64,000 nt of DNA from Pelecanus crispus (GCF_030463565.1 NC_134676.1:24966728-25030727); one strand, 5' to 3'. Positions 37,911 to 52,500 are shown, counted from the first letter of the stretch. A program made the numbers and translations. Notes: generated from the sequence alone by a model not told the origin.

Positions 37911-40900
37911 GGTGATACTAGGAGCTTAGATGTGAAGCAGAGTGGAAGCTTGATGTGTTCTTGTCTGCTGGATTGAAAGAGGAGATGCTGGTGTTTCTTT
38001 TCCTATTTTAAAATCTGTCCTTCCTGCTCCCTGAAATTTTTAGCTGTCCCATGGTAGTGAGACCACCAATTAAGGATGTGCTCATCTGCTGAGGTAGGAG
38101 GCGTATGGTCCAAAACAAGTTCTGGAGTTGCTTGCCTGTGTCTAGGTCCACATCAGCTGGGTTCTCATGTGCTTTTGTATTTGTTCTGGCAGTCCCCGAT
38201 TGTGATGTGTATTAGTTTGTCTGGTCTTCTTTGGGATAGTTACGGGATAATATCTAGAAAACATGTTCAGATACACAGGAGCTGTTCTCCTTCTCAGCCT
38301 TCATTCTTCTGTGAAGTGTGGTGTCTGTATTCATTCTAGTCACTAAATTTTGTGTTTCATGAGTGAGTAGTGGTTCTGCTAGTCAAAGGGAGGCCTGACC
38401 TGCTCAAGCATGATTCATTCCAGTGTTTCCACTCATCTCCCAGATATCGGTGGCTACAGCTCTGTTCTGTAGCTATTGAATTGTAGGAAGTACCAGAAAT
38501 AGTAGCACAAAGAAATGTACTATCAGACCTATGTTTTCCATCTCTTCCTTTGTGTTTCTGAAGTGTATTTGCAGTGAACTGTAGCAAGTATCCATGGGTG
38601 TCCACCTCATCCCTCCACCTTAGAGGTATCTCTTATTTCTCTAGAGTCTGGCCTGGTTTGCTGACATTTTCAGTGTGAAATACCAAGTTAAAACCTTCCC
38701 AGTTCAATCTTTGTCATCACTAGTAGCAGGAATTCATTTTCAAATGAACGTGGAAATTGGTTCGGACATCTGTGTTCAGGTTGGACTTGCTACTATCATA
38801 GTGTTAATGCAGTTCCACAAAACCTAATCTTAATACAAGATTGTTTTTTGCTGTTCAGAACCTGTAAATGGTGGCAAATGGCAGTATACTTGCAACAGTT
38901 ATAATACGTTGTCTTTTTTGACTGTTTGACCAACTTAAACTCTCATTAAACTCCTTGCTGTTTCAGGTTTTAGTAGACAAGTAAGGCTGTGGAGTCTACT
39001 GTTTTGTTCCACACACACAGCCCCCCCACCCCTGCTTTGGAGTTCATTCCAGATTTTCTGCTAACATCTTTCTGTGCTGTTGATAGCTTTGTAGAACCAA
39101 CTTCTTGGATTTACTCCGTATCTCTTTTGTTACCTCTCTATTATATATCAGTATCAAGACAACTGTTTATTTTTTTTTTAAGGTACTTTGCAACTTAATT
39201 CTAATCTGTGTGATTTAATTAAACATGATATATAATTGATGTGACTTTTAAAAGTATATTGGCTGTTATGCTTTGTTTCATCCTTTCTTGTGGTTTCTTC
39301 CTAAATGTGTCCCTTCTCCTTTGGCTTTCCAAGACACTGGTAATGTTGACTTGGGAGCAGGCCAGAAAACAGCATCACGGAAGAGTTTAAAAAAACCCCA
39401 CCCAACCAAAAACCCCAAAAAATCAAACCCCCTGTTTCCATTTCTTCCTATCAGGATTTACTGTTATGTTTTTCAGCTGTGTGATGTGGGTGGCTTTTAG
39501 TTAACCAATTAGGAGGGGCAGCAGAAGAGGAATTTGGGTGAGAAGCCTGTGTGCACTGCAGAGAGACTGGTTTCATCCATACCAGTTATTAGACTTGCTT
39601 TATGTCCAAATACGTACAGGTTAACAGGAACTGTCTTATTATATGGACTTCATATGGGCAAAATCATCCTTAAGATTGGAAGTAAGGTGCATCCTGCTTT
39701 AAGTAATGGGCATCATCTACTATAAAGTGGCAGCTTCTGATGCTATAGGAGGTTTGAGGTGCATCTTGTGAATCTTCAGTTACTTTTTTAGAGCACTGGG
39801 ACAGATGAAAGATTCATCTAGATCAGTGGCCCCGTTGTTGTGTATCTCACATGTCAATTTTTTTCCTTTTTACCAGTCTATTCAGTACTCAGGCTTTGAA
39901 TTACAGGTTGATATTAATTTAATATTTTTCTACATTTTTTTTAAAAACCTTAATATTGTGATTAGCCCCAGGTGAACAACTGAAATTCTGTATCATGAGC
40001 ATTTCTTGACAAGGCACCTTCGTGTATTTGTCACTTTGGAATTTAAGAGGGTTTTTCTGTTAAAAGAAAGTAAGTGTAAATAAATACTTAGCTTGTCATG
40101 TTGGGGGTGCCGATCTATTTTGTATACTTTAGTCCCATTCCCTCAAGCCTTTTATAAAAAAAACAGTAAAAAAAAAAGGTACAGCATTGCTTTGTAGGCA
40201 AGTAATTGGCTTTTTGTCGCAAAAACATGCGCAGCACTTGCTGAGCAAGGGTGTCTTCCAGTTAAGACGACCACATCCTGTAAATATTTCTTTCAGTTCT
40301 GAACTCAGAATGTAGAACATGAACTGCTGACATAGTCATGGTCTGGGCCATAACTATTTACTGACCTAACTGAGGTCTTTGCTGCTTCCTGGTTGCCTGC
40401 AGATATTTGGTATGGTTAGTATTTTTTAATATTACTCCCTCCTGCCCCCTCTCCAAACTTCTTGTCTTCACTGGTTGATTCTTTCAGGAAAAAACCCCAC
40501 CAAAACTGAATCCGAGGCCGACTAAGTTGGAAAATGTGGCGCACATGAATGAATTTTGCTACTGGAATGTGCTGTAGTGAGCATTAAATTGTGCTTGCAT
40601 ATGTTTTTTTTGACACATAGTTTTGATTCTAAGAGACAAATATCAATAATAATGAAGTTATCACCTTTACTTTTAAAAGAGTCTTAATTTAGAAAGCCTG
40701 TGAGTGAATGTGTAGTCTTACATTTTGCTGCGTCTCCTCTGACGGTAGGCAGTATGCTCCTCTTTCCTTTCTGTTGGGTCCTTTGCTTCACAGGTGAAGA
40801 CTTGTTATTGAAGGTCAGTGAGTTAATGAGCAAGCTGATGTAACTAGAAAAAAATTCCCCCAATATCTTGCAGGGTTAGGCTTTTTGGGTGAGTTACTGT

Positions 40901-43900
40901 TTGGACTCATGGTGTGGTTATGCAAACCCGAGATTGAATAAAAGGCAGGTGTGAAAGAAAAGCAGGATTTGCTCTTTCTTTTGCAGTCTCTAGTTTGAAT
41001 TAGCACAATAGGAATTGACTTGCCTTTTGAGTTCCAGTTGTTGGTTTGGAATAATCTTTTGCTTGATCACAGTAAGTGTAACTGTTGCTCTTTTCTTCAT
41101 CAGTGATTTGATCCTCAGTAATCCTTCCATAAACGTCAGAAGTGCAGTTAAAACTTGGGATAGTTACCCAGTTTTACCTCTTTTTGGGCAGATGTAAAGT
41201 GTACCACCCCCTATCTTACCTGCTTTTTTGCCATATGCAAGTTGACTTCTGGACTTTGACAGTAGGCTGGGAATTTCATGCCTATCTGTAAAATAGTTTG
41301 TAATGGCTGCAGGAGTGGGAATTAACTAGCCACGGTAAGAACTGAAATTGGGAAAGGAGAAGAAGCATTGAAGTCCTTTCTTCCTGAAAGCTAACTTCCA
41401 GAGCACTTGCTCTTGAGACTTTTGTATTTAGTTTCTTTAGTTCCTAGGGGTTTCTGGTGGCTTTATATTTTTCATTGTCTGGACGGATCTCTTGGTTGAA
41501 CTGTGTACGTCAACAGTATTTGAATGTGGGATGCTCTGCTTTCAGATTAGACCCCAAGGCTAGTGTGAATGGAGAACTGACAGGTGATGGGCAGTCAGTA
41601 TGATTAGTAAACAGGTTCATATGTTATATTATTACTGGTACAATGATGCAATTAGAAATCTCTGTCGCTGATAATGTGGGATGTCATTACTATGTTTTAC
41701 TGTTTCCTCTCAGAAGGGCAATGTAGAACCACCTTCATTCATGGAGGGATTAAAGGTGCAACATAATTAGGAGGTGAGGGATGGAAGAACAGAAGGCATT
41801 TAGCTTCATCATTCTAAAACCTTCTGGGAGATTTGCTGCCTGGGTGTGAAGGTGCCGTGTGACCATGGCATGGGGCCATGTACAGTATAGCAGTCTCGCT
41901 TGCCTGTCCTGTGCTCATGAAGTGCTGGTGACAAAGCTTCTGATCTTTCTCTGCTCTCTCCCAGAAGGGCCAAGCCAGTAGGAGGGAGGTGGCATTGGTG
42001 GGCATCAGGTAGACAGAAACAGATTTTTCCCATGTTGGTACCAGCTTTTTAAGACTATCTGATACTGTGCTTATCTCTGCTTCTTTGAACAGACTAGAGT
42101 GGAGTGATGTAGAAAAGCACTAGTGAGTTTTGTCCCCTTTCTATTAGAAAGGGGGGAAAGCATCCTGGTTCCTGTAGTCTCAAGTGAAATTCATTGCTGG
42201 AGATCTGAGTTTACATTGCTATTCCTTTCAATGCATTTCTCAGAGCCACTGTATGAGAAACATTTGAGTTGTATGGACTTTTTCCTTCTTCAGTCACACC
42301 AGTGTTAGTAACAATAACTTCTGCAAGAGAAGGTTTGCTGGACATTGCCTGCTTACTGGAGTAGTAACTTGTCAAATGGATAGTTTTGAAAACATGGTTA
42401 AGCAGATGATAAGCTATTTGTCATGCCAGTAGTTGTCTTTTGTATGTCCTGCTCTTTAATCTGCAAAGTAACTGCATACCTTCGAGTTGATTGGTAAGTA
42501 TTTCATGTAGCATATCAGAGGAGATAGTGATTGCTGGAAGATAATTCTTTTCCTAGGGTGCAAGGATGGAAACAAAGCTCAACAGAATGTATTAAGTCCC
42601 AAATTATTTTGAATGTTATATTCAAGAAGATAAATAATGTGTTAGTTTTTCTTTCGAATTGTGTATTACAAAGATTAATTTATGCAGGGTCTGGAGATAG
42701 TGAATTGTTTCCTTAAGGTAGTTTCCGAATGGTGATCTTCTGCATACTTGGGAGGAACTCCTGTAATGATATTAAATTCTCTGGGACTGAAATTTGATCT
42801 TAGGAAACCATGAATTGGTTTCATAAGATAAAATGTGGTGCAGTCTTTTTTTTTTTTTTCCTTCCGCAACACCCCCAGATTCAAAATATACTAGGATTTT
42901 TTCTTAAATACATTCATGGTCCAGTTAGGAATTAAAAAATGAAGTGTCTGTTGACCTTGCAAATGAGCATGAAATAATTGTACATTTTTTCATGTTTCCT
43001 TCATCTGTCTACGTCATTTGTGAGAGTCTAGCTGCAATAAGAATCTAGAGCATGGTAAATTGAAATCGACTCTGAACCTGAGGGCATGTGTATCTTTTTT
43101 TGGTGTATCTTCATGTTTGTATTCATCCCTCCACCTCTAAGCGAGTATTTGATTGAAATATTATGAACTGCATTGGGTGCTGTAGATAGTCTTGTCTCTT
43201 GGGGAGAGTCAGAGAGACCTTTGAGAGATTGGAGTCTAGTTTCAGTGTCTGTCATGTCTTAAAACACTGGCAGAAAAGATATATGAAACATAACGGTGTA
43301 GAAATTTTTACATTTATTTATTCTGCTGTGTGATTAGAATACAGGTTGGACACCACTTTTTAGGTATGTGTATATGTTTATACCATATATCTTGAAATAA
43401 GAGGGAAAGTGGATATTTTAAGATCCCTTAATTTTAAGATCAAAACCAGGAAGTACTCTGTCTCTGCTAAGATCATAAATCTTCTGGTATCCGTCCTGAT
43501 ACTTGGATACGAACTGTGAGTCTTGCATGCTGTAATTATAGCCAGTAGTGAAGCTGAGCTTAGTGAGATTAACATACACTGCTGAAGAGGGTTCCCTTCC
43601 TCCCCTCCCCTTCATCGGGAGAAGAATCTAGGATCCAATGGATTTTAATTCACAACTTTCTTTGAAATGCAGCATGTTTTTCAGAAATGTAGTAGTGAAA
43701 TAAAATCCAAGTTGATTGTTCTCATATTTGGCTTTGCAGCCATAAAAATACTTGTTCTTTGTCAGACATTGTCTGCAAGGGATGATTTTGTGCATTCAAC
43801 AACAGAAATCTGTCTAGTTCTGAAAAGTCTGGTTGTTCATAACTCGTGAAATTAGTTGATAACTCGTGTAGTATTGGTGTTTTTTCATACAGTGGCCTGC

Positions 43901-44316
43901 CCATCAGGGCTTTGAGTTGGAATTGGTTCATGGTGTTAATTAGGCAGCATGTGTTTTAATTAAAACAATAGGAGTGTGTGATAATGAAAAAGCTAGGAAA
44001 AAGCTGTAGCCTTAGTTCTACTTAATTTCTAAATTATCATGCTGTGGGAAAAACTTGAATTAGAGGGAGAAGTACCAGAGTAAAAGATCTTTTTTTCTAA
44101 AGATGTGTAAAATGCTTATTTTCCTACTCCTCACCAACCCTTAACTTTTGGGGTCTAGCTTAACACTGAGCACTTGGAGCATGTGTGCCAGGGTAGTCAA
44201 TTTTTTATCAAGGAAAAAAGTCTTGAATTTTTGACTTGATAACAAGGTAGTTAATGGTCACGGGAAATGTGTTGCAGTTGCCAGTGGAGTAAAGTGATGT
44301 CTGTCTCTTGAGCTCA

Positions 44317-44446
44317 AAGGTTAATCCAGTCAGCACAAGATGTGTTTTATGTTGGCAGTGCACTTTGTGAACCCGTCGTTCTGTCAGCCTGGTGTTCCCT
44401 GTAGTGCAGAAGAGGTATGGACAGGCTGTCTCAATAGGTGAAACAA
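44317..44446 (+). repeat. 130-bp unidentified repeat, copy 1
   Basis: This unit runs from AAGGTTAATCCAGTC to GGTGAAACAA and is repeated at 49,423-49,552 with three substitutions and no gap. Flanks on both sides are unrelated between the copies. It contains a perfect 7-bp inverted pair, CAGCCTG (44,385-44,391) and CAGGCTG (44,422-44,428), and an AGCACA/TGTGTT pair with a 3-base loop near the left end. It is not CR1 or LTR sequence. Strand is given as plus only because both copies share that orientation. Confidence 0.9.
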
Positions 44447-47400
44447 CATCTTATTTGTCAGTAGGGGGAAAGAACAGAGGGTGGAGGAGTGTTCCAATCC
44501 TCTTTTGCAGTCCTCAGATAATGCTTAGATAATCATCTTTTACATAATGATCTGTGCAATTGTCCATTGTTTATATAGCCCTACAATTGCTGTATTCTTT
44601 TTCTTGCTACCTGGCATATAGTGGAACGGTCAGTGCTGAAACACCAACGGAAGGTACCACAGAATTCGAGACTTGCTAGAGGTAGTCACAAACTCAGACA
44701 CGTAATCTGGAGAAGTCTGCATGTTCAACAGTCCACTATCCATCTGTAATGATACCACTTAGAGCTCATATTGAACTGAAAGTTTAACCTTCTGTGGAAG
44801 ACTGGAAGACAAGGGAGAGGGAAGTTGCTCAGCTCTTGTTAGTGAAGAGCCAAGAAGGCTGTTTAAATCTTTATATCATAGAGCAGCAGTTCCTAAATGG
44901 GGTGTGTATGAAGGGGATTGCTGGCCAGATATAAATTTGATTTAATACAATACTTACATTAGTATACTTAGTCATGCAAAAATTTTGGCTGTAGGTGGGA
45001 AAGCAGTAGGAAAATTTCGGAAGGAAAGTTCCAGAACCACCACTATAAGTGACAGCAACCCAAATTTTTTATTCCTGAGCAAGCCAGGAAAGTAGCAGTA
45101 CAGTCATCAACCCTGGCATCCTTCAGAGTTTCTAGCTGTGCTGGCCATGGCACCATGGGGAGCTGATACCAGCAGCATTTTGGAAAAGGTAGCTGAGATC
45201 TGTTAAACAATCGTATTAGTGTGGAGGTTTTAGAGTTTGCCGAATCTCGCAGAGTGCTCTGAAAGTGGCAGAAACAGTGACTTTGATGATTCTGTTGCTG
45301 TTCTTTGTCTTAGAAACTTTAGGACTCATGAAACTCAGTTTTGCGTCTGTATATTGAATGCTTTATGAAAGAGTATGCTAATCAGGGTCTCATCTCCTGA
45401 AGAATCTCTCTTTCAGGAAAGATTCCGGTTATCAACTCGGATACCTAGATGTATTAGACATAATTTTTTTTTTTTCTTTCTGTGTGGGATGTGTTTGCTG
45501 TTTTAAAAGCAGATGACAAAACCATTCTTCTGTAGTTTATTGTCCTCTCTTTCTTCTGTATTTTGGTACCTTATTTGAACTGGCCCCAACAAATGTCATC
45601 AAGATGAGGCTATGGGTGGGGTGTGTTCCATATACATCTTAAATTTAGTGCATTATTCTGGCCTACTAGCCAGGACCACATGATAAAACTTTGTATCCTC
45701 AACATATAGAGTATATGGCAGTTCTCCACAAAAGCTCACCAGGCAGCGTAAGCTTCTCAGAAATAGGTCCAACTACTTGTAAGCAACTGCCTCCACTCTT
45801 GCCAATGGCTGTGGCTACAGACTTTCAGTAAAACCTCATGTTAAGCTAAATGAAAGGCAGCTGGCAGGTCCAATTAAAATAATTACAGCTTTTTTTAAAG
45901 CCTCATCTGTTGCAAGGAGTTGTATTTCCCCATGAGGGCTGTGGGAGTATTTGTGACAGTGTGGGTGGTATAGATTCTCTTTCAGAGAATGTGCTTGAGA
46001 CTCAACAGAACAGCAGTGTTTTAAGAGGAAGTTGTCCAGTTGAGGTCTTGCGCATAAGTTCTTGTTGGTTTTGGTTACATTTTGTTAACCCAATAATTGC
46101 ATTAAAACTCCATCCATACAAGTAACAGGGAGCAGTTTGGAACTCAAGCTTGCTAGCAATGCATATGTTTTATTTTTGCCTGGCATAGAAGGAGATGATG
46201 ATAATCAGTTCTATCTTTTTTGTGTTTTGGCGCATTGCTTTCTCTGTTTGCATTACTTTGAGATTTGGCAGAGGGCAAGAATGAGTAATCGTAGAATGGT
46301 GGTGGTTGTGGTAAGTTACATATTACCACTTCTGGGTCTTCTGTGTTTAATTCTAGTGTAAAGAAAGTTAATGTGTGGATTTAAAACTTAGTTTTTGTGC
46401 AAGGCCCCTTATACTCATCATCTTGAAAACACTTCTTAATTCTTTTTCACAGATCCATGTGGATGGTCTAATAAACTGTTCTGCATCCTGGTGACTTCTG
46501 TGGTCCAAGTTCAGAAACTGATTCAGACTCCTATGGTGTGAATTGGCAGTGGTGGAGTGATTCGGGTAGGTGACTGTCCTAAATGTTTTGGGTGCCCTTA
46601 TGGTGTCAGTTACTCTACAATGTGCTCATAGTATCTTCTCTTACCCTCACATGTAAGAATGTCAAACTTTCTGTTTTAACTGCTGAATTTGTATTACAGT
46701 AGCTTGTAGGGAAGATGCGTTAAGAACTGTGAATTGTGGTTGCTTTCTGGTAAGAAGCGCTAGGGGTATTCACTGTAGTGGCATGGTCTGTTGCACTTGG
46801 GTCACAGAACATGGTCTGTGTGTCTGTGGTTTTAACATGTTGATATGGCTCTGTGTGAGCACTTGTGTGTAGGCAACCTGGCTTTCAATGCTTCTGCTAT
46901 AATTTTCTGCATTACTTGTTTACTTTGAATGCTACATAATGTATGCAAGGCAGTAACACATTTTATAGTAATACCTTCAGGTAGCTCTGTGTAAAAAAAT
47001 GAAAGTAGTTTCAAACAAATACTTCTGGCCTGGGTAAGCTAATCTAAATGCTATTTTCCTATCTAGAGAAAGGTTAGTATGATTGCGGTGTTTTGTGGGT
47101 TTTTGTTGTTGTTGTCATTTATTTGTTTTGGGGGGGGTGGCTTTGGTTTTTTTCAGTTGCAAGCATGTACTGTTTTGGTTCTGTATGCCTGTTACATTGT
47201 TAGTGGTATGTTTTTGGGGGGGCTGAGACTGAAGTGGGGGGGGGGTGTTGGTTTGTTTCAATTTATTTTTAATCCTGTAATTCAATAGCAGATGCACATA
47301 GCTCCTTGCAAAGAATTACAGGGACTATATAAGCAGAATGATGGTTTTTTGGTAAGTGTATGCCTCATTGAAGCACCACAAAAATCTTCAGTAGATCACA

Positions 47401-49422
47401 GTATGTTCTGATCTTACTATAGAATCTTCAGTAGGACAAGTTTGATCTCAGTATACTGTCTTAGTCCTAATTAGGACCATTGAGCAAATGCATTTTTCAC
47501 TCTGTTCTCTCCATCCCTTGATCTGATTCAAGAATGTAGGTAAAATACACTCACAAATATTTTTAACTATCCACAGAAAATGTTTGACTTTGAGAGGGGA
47601 AATATTTTAATAGCAAAAATACTGTTTTAAATGCTTAATAGTACTGTAGAAATGATGTGCTTGGCAATGCAGATGCCTTCTGAGATTTAAATTGGGAGCC
47701 ATTATGAAGAGATAGTACGAGTGTGGGAGCTTTTGCTTGAAAATGGGTTTGTGGGAAAAGAGAAGGTTTTAATAAAAAACGTTAGTAAAGAGGAGAGGCA
47801 AGAATATTTATTCTGAGGAACAGATTTTATTTTTTTGAGATGGAAATCCTAATTATAGTTATTAAAGGTACTTGATATTCTGTGTGAGGGCTTCAGAATT
47901 ATTGTTTCTGTAGATCCTTGGTTACAGAGAATTGGATAAAGTGCTATTTTTCTCTATTAAACTTTTGAGACTTCTTCCACAGTTCTCCAACTAGTGAGTA
48001 ATACCGTGAAGAAATTCTCAAAAAAGAGAAGCGATTTTATCACATGGATAGGCTGAGACTTTTAATAAGCCTTTACTGTCCTGTTGACTGCCAAGCTAAC
48101 AATAACAAAACAGGGAGTTCACGCAACAGTGTGCAGCTTGATTTAGAAAGGGTCCTTTCCTTTGTGACGCTATTCACGTTGTTCAATAAGATTCCCTAAT
48201 ATGTATAAGAGAATAGGCTGATACACATTTGAATGTTGAGAATAATCTTATGCTGAATTAGAATCTTGTTTTGTAATCCTAATTTCATTGTGGATCTGCT
48301 TGTTTTCACATTGAAATGCTTATTAAGTCTTACTAATAATTAAAATAGAAAGGTTAGTCTAGACTTTATTTTTTTGTCGCTTTGCAGTAGTTTTCTCTTA
48401 TGTCTAGTCCCTTTTTCACTCCTAACTGTTGGCTCGTTGGCAGACTTGATTAATTAGCCTTTATTGGGGGCAGAAAATCTTCACTAGCTAAAAAGAACAG
48501 AATTGGGAAGAGAATGCTGGCTTTGTGTTAGGTTTGTGGCTGCAGGCAGATCTTGAGTAGTTGAATTGTAAAGCATGTTATGATGAACTATTTACTGCAG
48601 GTATCGCAAGAGACGTAGTAAGTGTTTCTGATGTTTAGTGATCCTTGTGGATAGAGGCTTCTTAATGCCAGCTGAGTGTGTGTTCTCCAGCTTCTCAAAG
48701 TTTTGTAATGAATAGTTTTCTGGAAGAGGTGCCGTAATTAGTCAAGCTGCTAAATCCGCAACAAGCACACTGCTAAATGCTTAGGTCAAATGTGAAGGTA
48801 ATGTATCAATGTGTATTTACAGGTACTGAAATACACAGTGCATATACAGACCATAAATGAGTTCTTGTGTATAGCTGAAATATATGAAAGAAACTTAAGA
48901 CCAAATGTTAAATATTAGAATTTGTCAGATTTTTTTTCTTTTTGTAATCCATACTCTGCCTAATAGGTGAATTTGACAAGTCCCTGAAATCTTTACTTCT
49001 GCAGAGTGTTGCAGCTTCTTTTGCAATGCAGTAATATTGTATATTTGGTGTTCTGACTATGCTTTATTTAAGGATGCAGTTTTGAAGCTCTGTGTAATTA
49101 GTCAGTTAAGGGAAATCCCATTTCATTGTCTTGCCATCAAGACTTCCACCTGAATAAAGCAAACAACATTGGCTAAAGAGGGCCCCCTGTATCCCATCCC
49201 GTCGGTATTCTTGTGGCTCCTTTATTTCAATAGGTTTTGGACATGTTCCAAGCTTCTTATATAAGCTCTGGTTTGCATATTTACTCCGTGAGCCCTCTTG
49301 ACTTGCTGATTCATTTCTCCTTGTAGCAATAAATGCTGGCCCAAATCTCCCCCTTCCTAGTTCTATTGACAAGTTCTGGCATGAATTGCCTGTGCAAATT
49401 CATCTCAGGTGGTTCAGCTATG
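44447..49422 (+). other. presumed intronic DNA between the two 130-bp repeats
   Basis: T-biased AT-rich DNA with T12 at 45,464-45,475 and G-runs near 47,130 and 47,236. No exon, RNA gene or named repeat was recognised. Confidence 0.5.
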
Positions 49423-49552
49423 AAGGTTAATCCAGTCAGCACAAGATGTGTTTTATGTTGGCAGTGCACTTCGGGAACCCGTCGTTCTGTCAGCCTGGTG
49501 TTCCCTGTAGTGCAGAAGAGGTATAGACAGGCTGTCTCAATAGGTGAAACAA
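49423..49552 (+). repeat. 130-bp unidentified repeat, copy 2
   Basis: This copy matches the one at 44,317-44,446 at 127 of 130 positions by eye. Two differences are in the central CTTCGGG/CTTTGTG stretch and one is in GGTATAG/GGTATGG. The 7-bp inverted arms are preserved (49,491-49,497 and 49,528-49,534). Both strands happen to be open across it, but neither frame looks like a known protein. Confidence 0.9.
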
Positions 49553-52500
49553 TTCTCAGGCCCATGGGCATTTCAACATTAAAATATTTTTAGACTGCTG
49601 AATGTTATTTTAGCTTAACGACTTATGAAGGATAGTAGTTGGTTTGTCAGTTAAAATATGTGCATTGGTAACAGAGTCTGTCTAAAACAAGATTAGGTTA
49701 TCAGAGAGTTGGCTTGCATGATAAGCTTCCTGGTTGTCACATGGCCAGAACTGGATATTCTAAGGAGAACAATGTTCATCCTGACTGCGTCTAGGCAAAT
49801 TTGTTTAATTCTGTGCAAAGGCTAGGTATTGGGAAACTCCTTTTTTGCATTGCATAAGCAGTTCTTGAATTGTATTTGTCGATTCAGCAACTAGCAAATA
49901 AAAAACTTCTTATACAGTGCCATAAATGTGCGTGGTGGTTTCAGAGGAAAAGTATGCAGAGAATACTTCTAGCTTATTTAAACAACGTGTCGCATTCTGG
50001 CTTCCTCTTCCTCTTTCCTCTTGCCTCTTCTTTTCCAGCTACATTGTTCAGTGGAGATAGAATCAAGTGCTAACTAATTTATGCAAGCAAACTTCCTTTT
50101 CACAGTTTTCTTTGAAGGTCTTGGCCAACCAGCTGTTTGCTGGTTCAGGATGCCTGTGCCTATTTCTTCAGTTAAGGTACGGCTTCTATGTCACAGTCCT
50201 CAGTGACTGTGTTCTCATTTTGTTTTGTTTGTTTTTCTCCTGCCACCCCCCATGGATATTTTTCTTAATGATGTAATTGTATCCCTTATAATATGAAAGT
50301 GTATTTTCCTGCTAATGGGAAGAAATGATGACAAGGCAGAAACGCCTAGTAAAATGCTTTACTTCCAGTGATGCCTTAAACAACTGTGGGGAGCTGTAAT
50401 GGATGTGCCGTAGTTATTCTGCCAGAATACTTTCTTTTCTACGAAGTACAAATTGTACAAGTTTACAAATTTAATTGCACGAAGTACAGATTTCTTACAG
50501 TACTGTTACTATGTGTGGAAAGCTGCACAGACTGAAGTATTATAGAACTCCGCATCAGTATGAGAAATACTGGCTGTCACTAAGAGCAGAAAATGGAGCA
50601 GGCTGGTTTGCAGCTAGCCAGTCTGCAACAAGTTCAGGCCAGAGAAGCCTTGTATACAGAAAGCAAGAAGAATGAGTTGCTTTTGAGTGGTAGGGAAGGG
50701 GTAGTATGGGAAGTGCAGTGTATTTAGGAATATCCGGTTACCATCAAATTGTTCTCCTGCAGATTTCATGTCCATAAAGATCTTTAGCCATCCAAGCCAG
50801 ACTAACTCTCATTCTGAAGGAATTTACACCAAGACAATTGGAAGACAGTAATGTATAAACGGACAAAAGGCAGGTGCACTGTGTTTCTGGAGGTCCAGGT
50901 GGTCTTCTGACATTTCTCCTGCTGGTGAGCCAGTGAGGACAAAGGCAGATGATGATAAAAGCTGACTAGGTAAGCAGTGCAAAAGGAGTGGGTTTTCCTA
51001 TTACGAAGTGGTAGCTTGGTTTCAGGGCAAAAAGAGATGACAGATTTTTCTCCAAAGAGAGTAACTTGAAGTGAACATCAGTTACAGAGGAGAGGCAAAT
51101 AGAATAGCTAATAAAACATGTGCAGAAAGAAGAAAACAGACTTTATTCTAATATACAACCAAGATATTGGAAATACCGCTCATCAAGGACTGATGAATAA
51201 TTTTAAGGATCTTTATAAAGAAAGATGTGTTTCCTTCCCAGTTTGGAGGGAAAAAAGGAAAGCTTATGGCTGGTCTGTTTAGTATCACTGGCTATTGGTA
51301 GGAAGAGTGATGTGTTTGGTGGTTAAAATAGCTGCCTGTAATTTAGGAAGGGCAAAGTGAGGGAAAGGATAGTGCTATTTTGATTAAAATAGCTTTACCT
51401 ATTTGCCTATTTTTGACTTTTGAGAACTGAAAAAAAAACCCCACTTCTTAATTAAGTATTCTCTCTGGTAAGCCACAGCATAAATAGCTTGCTATGGACC
51501 ATCAGATTGCAGTCACGTACAGGATGATGAACTCCATAAGTACAGGAAACTTAATTTTTATGTGCAGGTGGTCTTGTACAGCTAATGCTAAAATGTTCAT
51601 TAAAAAAGATGATGGATGCAATATTCTTAAAAGTCAGTGTAGAAGAATTTGGAGTCACACCTGACATTGAAAGGTGCCAAGTAATGAGTTGCGTATTTAA
51701 AACCTCTTTGTGTTTGATAAAGTAGAAATGACTATGAGTTGATTTTGATTGTACGTAATAGATACAAAGTTTAATCATCAGCATTTATTTGTTCCTTTTT
51801 AAAAAGAGCACTTGGAAGCAATTCAGCCAAATCATCTGTATAGAAATTCCTTTTCTGCTCCAGTTTTAAAGGGAAATCAGTTAAAGGATGTTTTATGAGA
51901 TGCTTGGAAAACAAATCTAAAACAGGGCAATGTCATAGTAGTGAAAAGTGTCCATCTGTTAATTAAATGAACAGAAAAAAGCTACAGCAATGAGTTGCAG
52001 GTTAGAAGCTAAAGGTTGCAGAAAGTGAGGGATGCTAATGTTAGGACCACTAAGGTGCTTGAGAATGAGATAAAATATACCAACCCTTTGTTTTTTATGT
52101 ACCTAACAGGTATGTTTCAGTTACTTGACAAAATAGGAGACTTTCATAATTGAGAAAATTGAGAAGAACTTGATGATCAAACTGACTCCTTTGTAGGCTT
52201 AACAGACAAGTGGCTCACTTCTTAAATTTCTTGATCAGTCAGGAAATTACTGGGTTACAATCCTATAATTAATTTGGTTCGGTCTAGTTTTAGGTTAGAG
52301 GATTCGTATTTTCCCCAGTATATTATGTGAAATAATGTTTTATTCTTATGCTGCCTTCCTCTCCCCCTTGAACTAATTGCATATGTGAGAAAGGAGCACT
52401 GCTTATGTTTTCCATGTAATTTTTGCTGTTTGAGGATACGAAACTGCTTGATCTGCCTGTCATTCTTGGCTAGATGAAGAAGGCTCTGTGGTCTTTTTGC

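Larger units (their letters stand above)
35401..44316 (+). other. presumed intronic DNA, no exon recognised
   Basis: AT-rich and strongly T-biased: T19 at 35,688-35,706, T13 at 37,132-37,144, T27 at 37,884-37,910 and T14 at 42,846-42,859. A G-rich stretch lies at about 37,065-37,112. The 160-codon minus-strand frame at 35,835-36,317 lies opposite T-rich DNA and has no recognisable motif. Confidence 0.5.

Noticed and set aside
44317..44446. Definite call of an H/ACA small nucleolar RNA for the 130-bp repeat
   Set aside because: Length and terminal ACA fit, and a 3' hairpin is possible, but no H box (ANANNA) lies between the hairpins and the lower stem is weak.
44628..44695. Exon-like stretch reading GTVSAETPTEGTTEFETC
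   Set aside because: It ends at a stop codon without a good donor, and the acceptor (CATATAG) has a poor pyrimidine tract.
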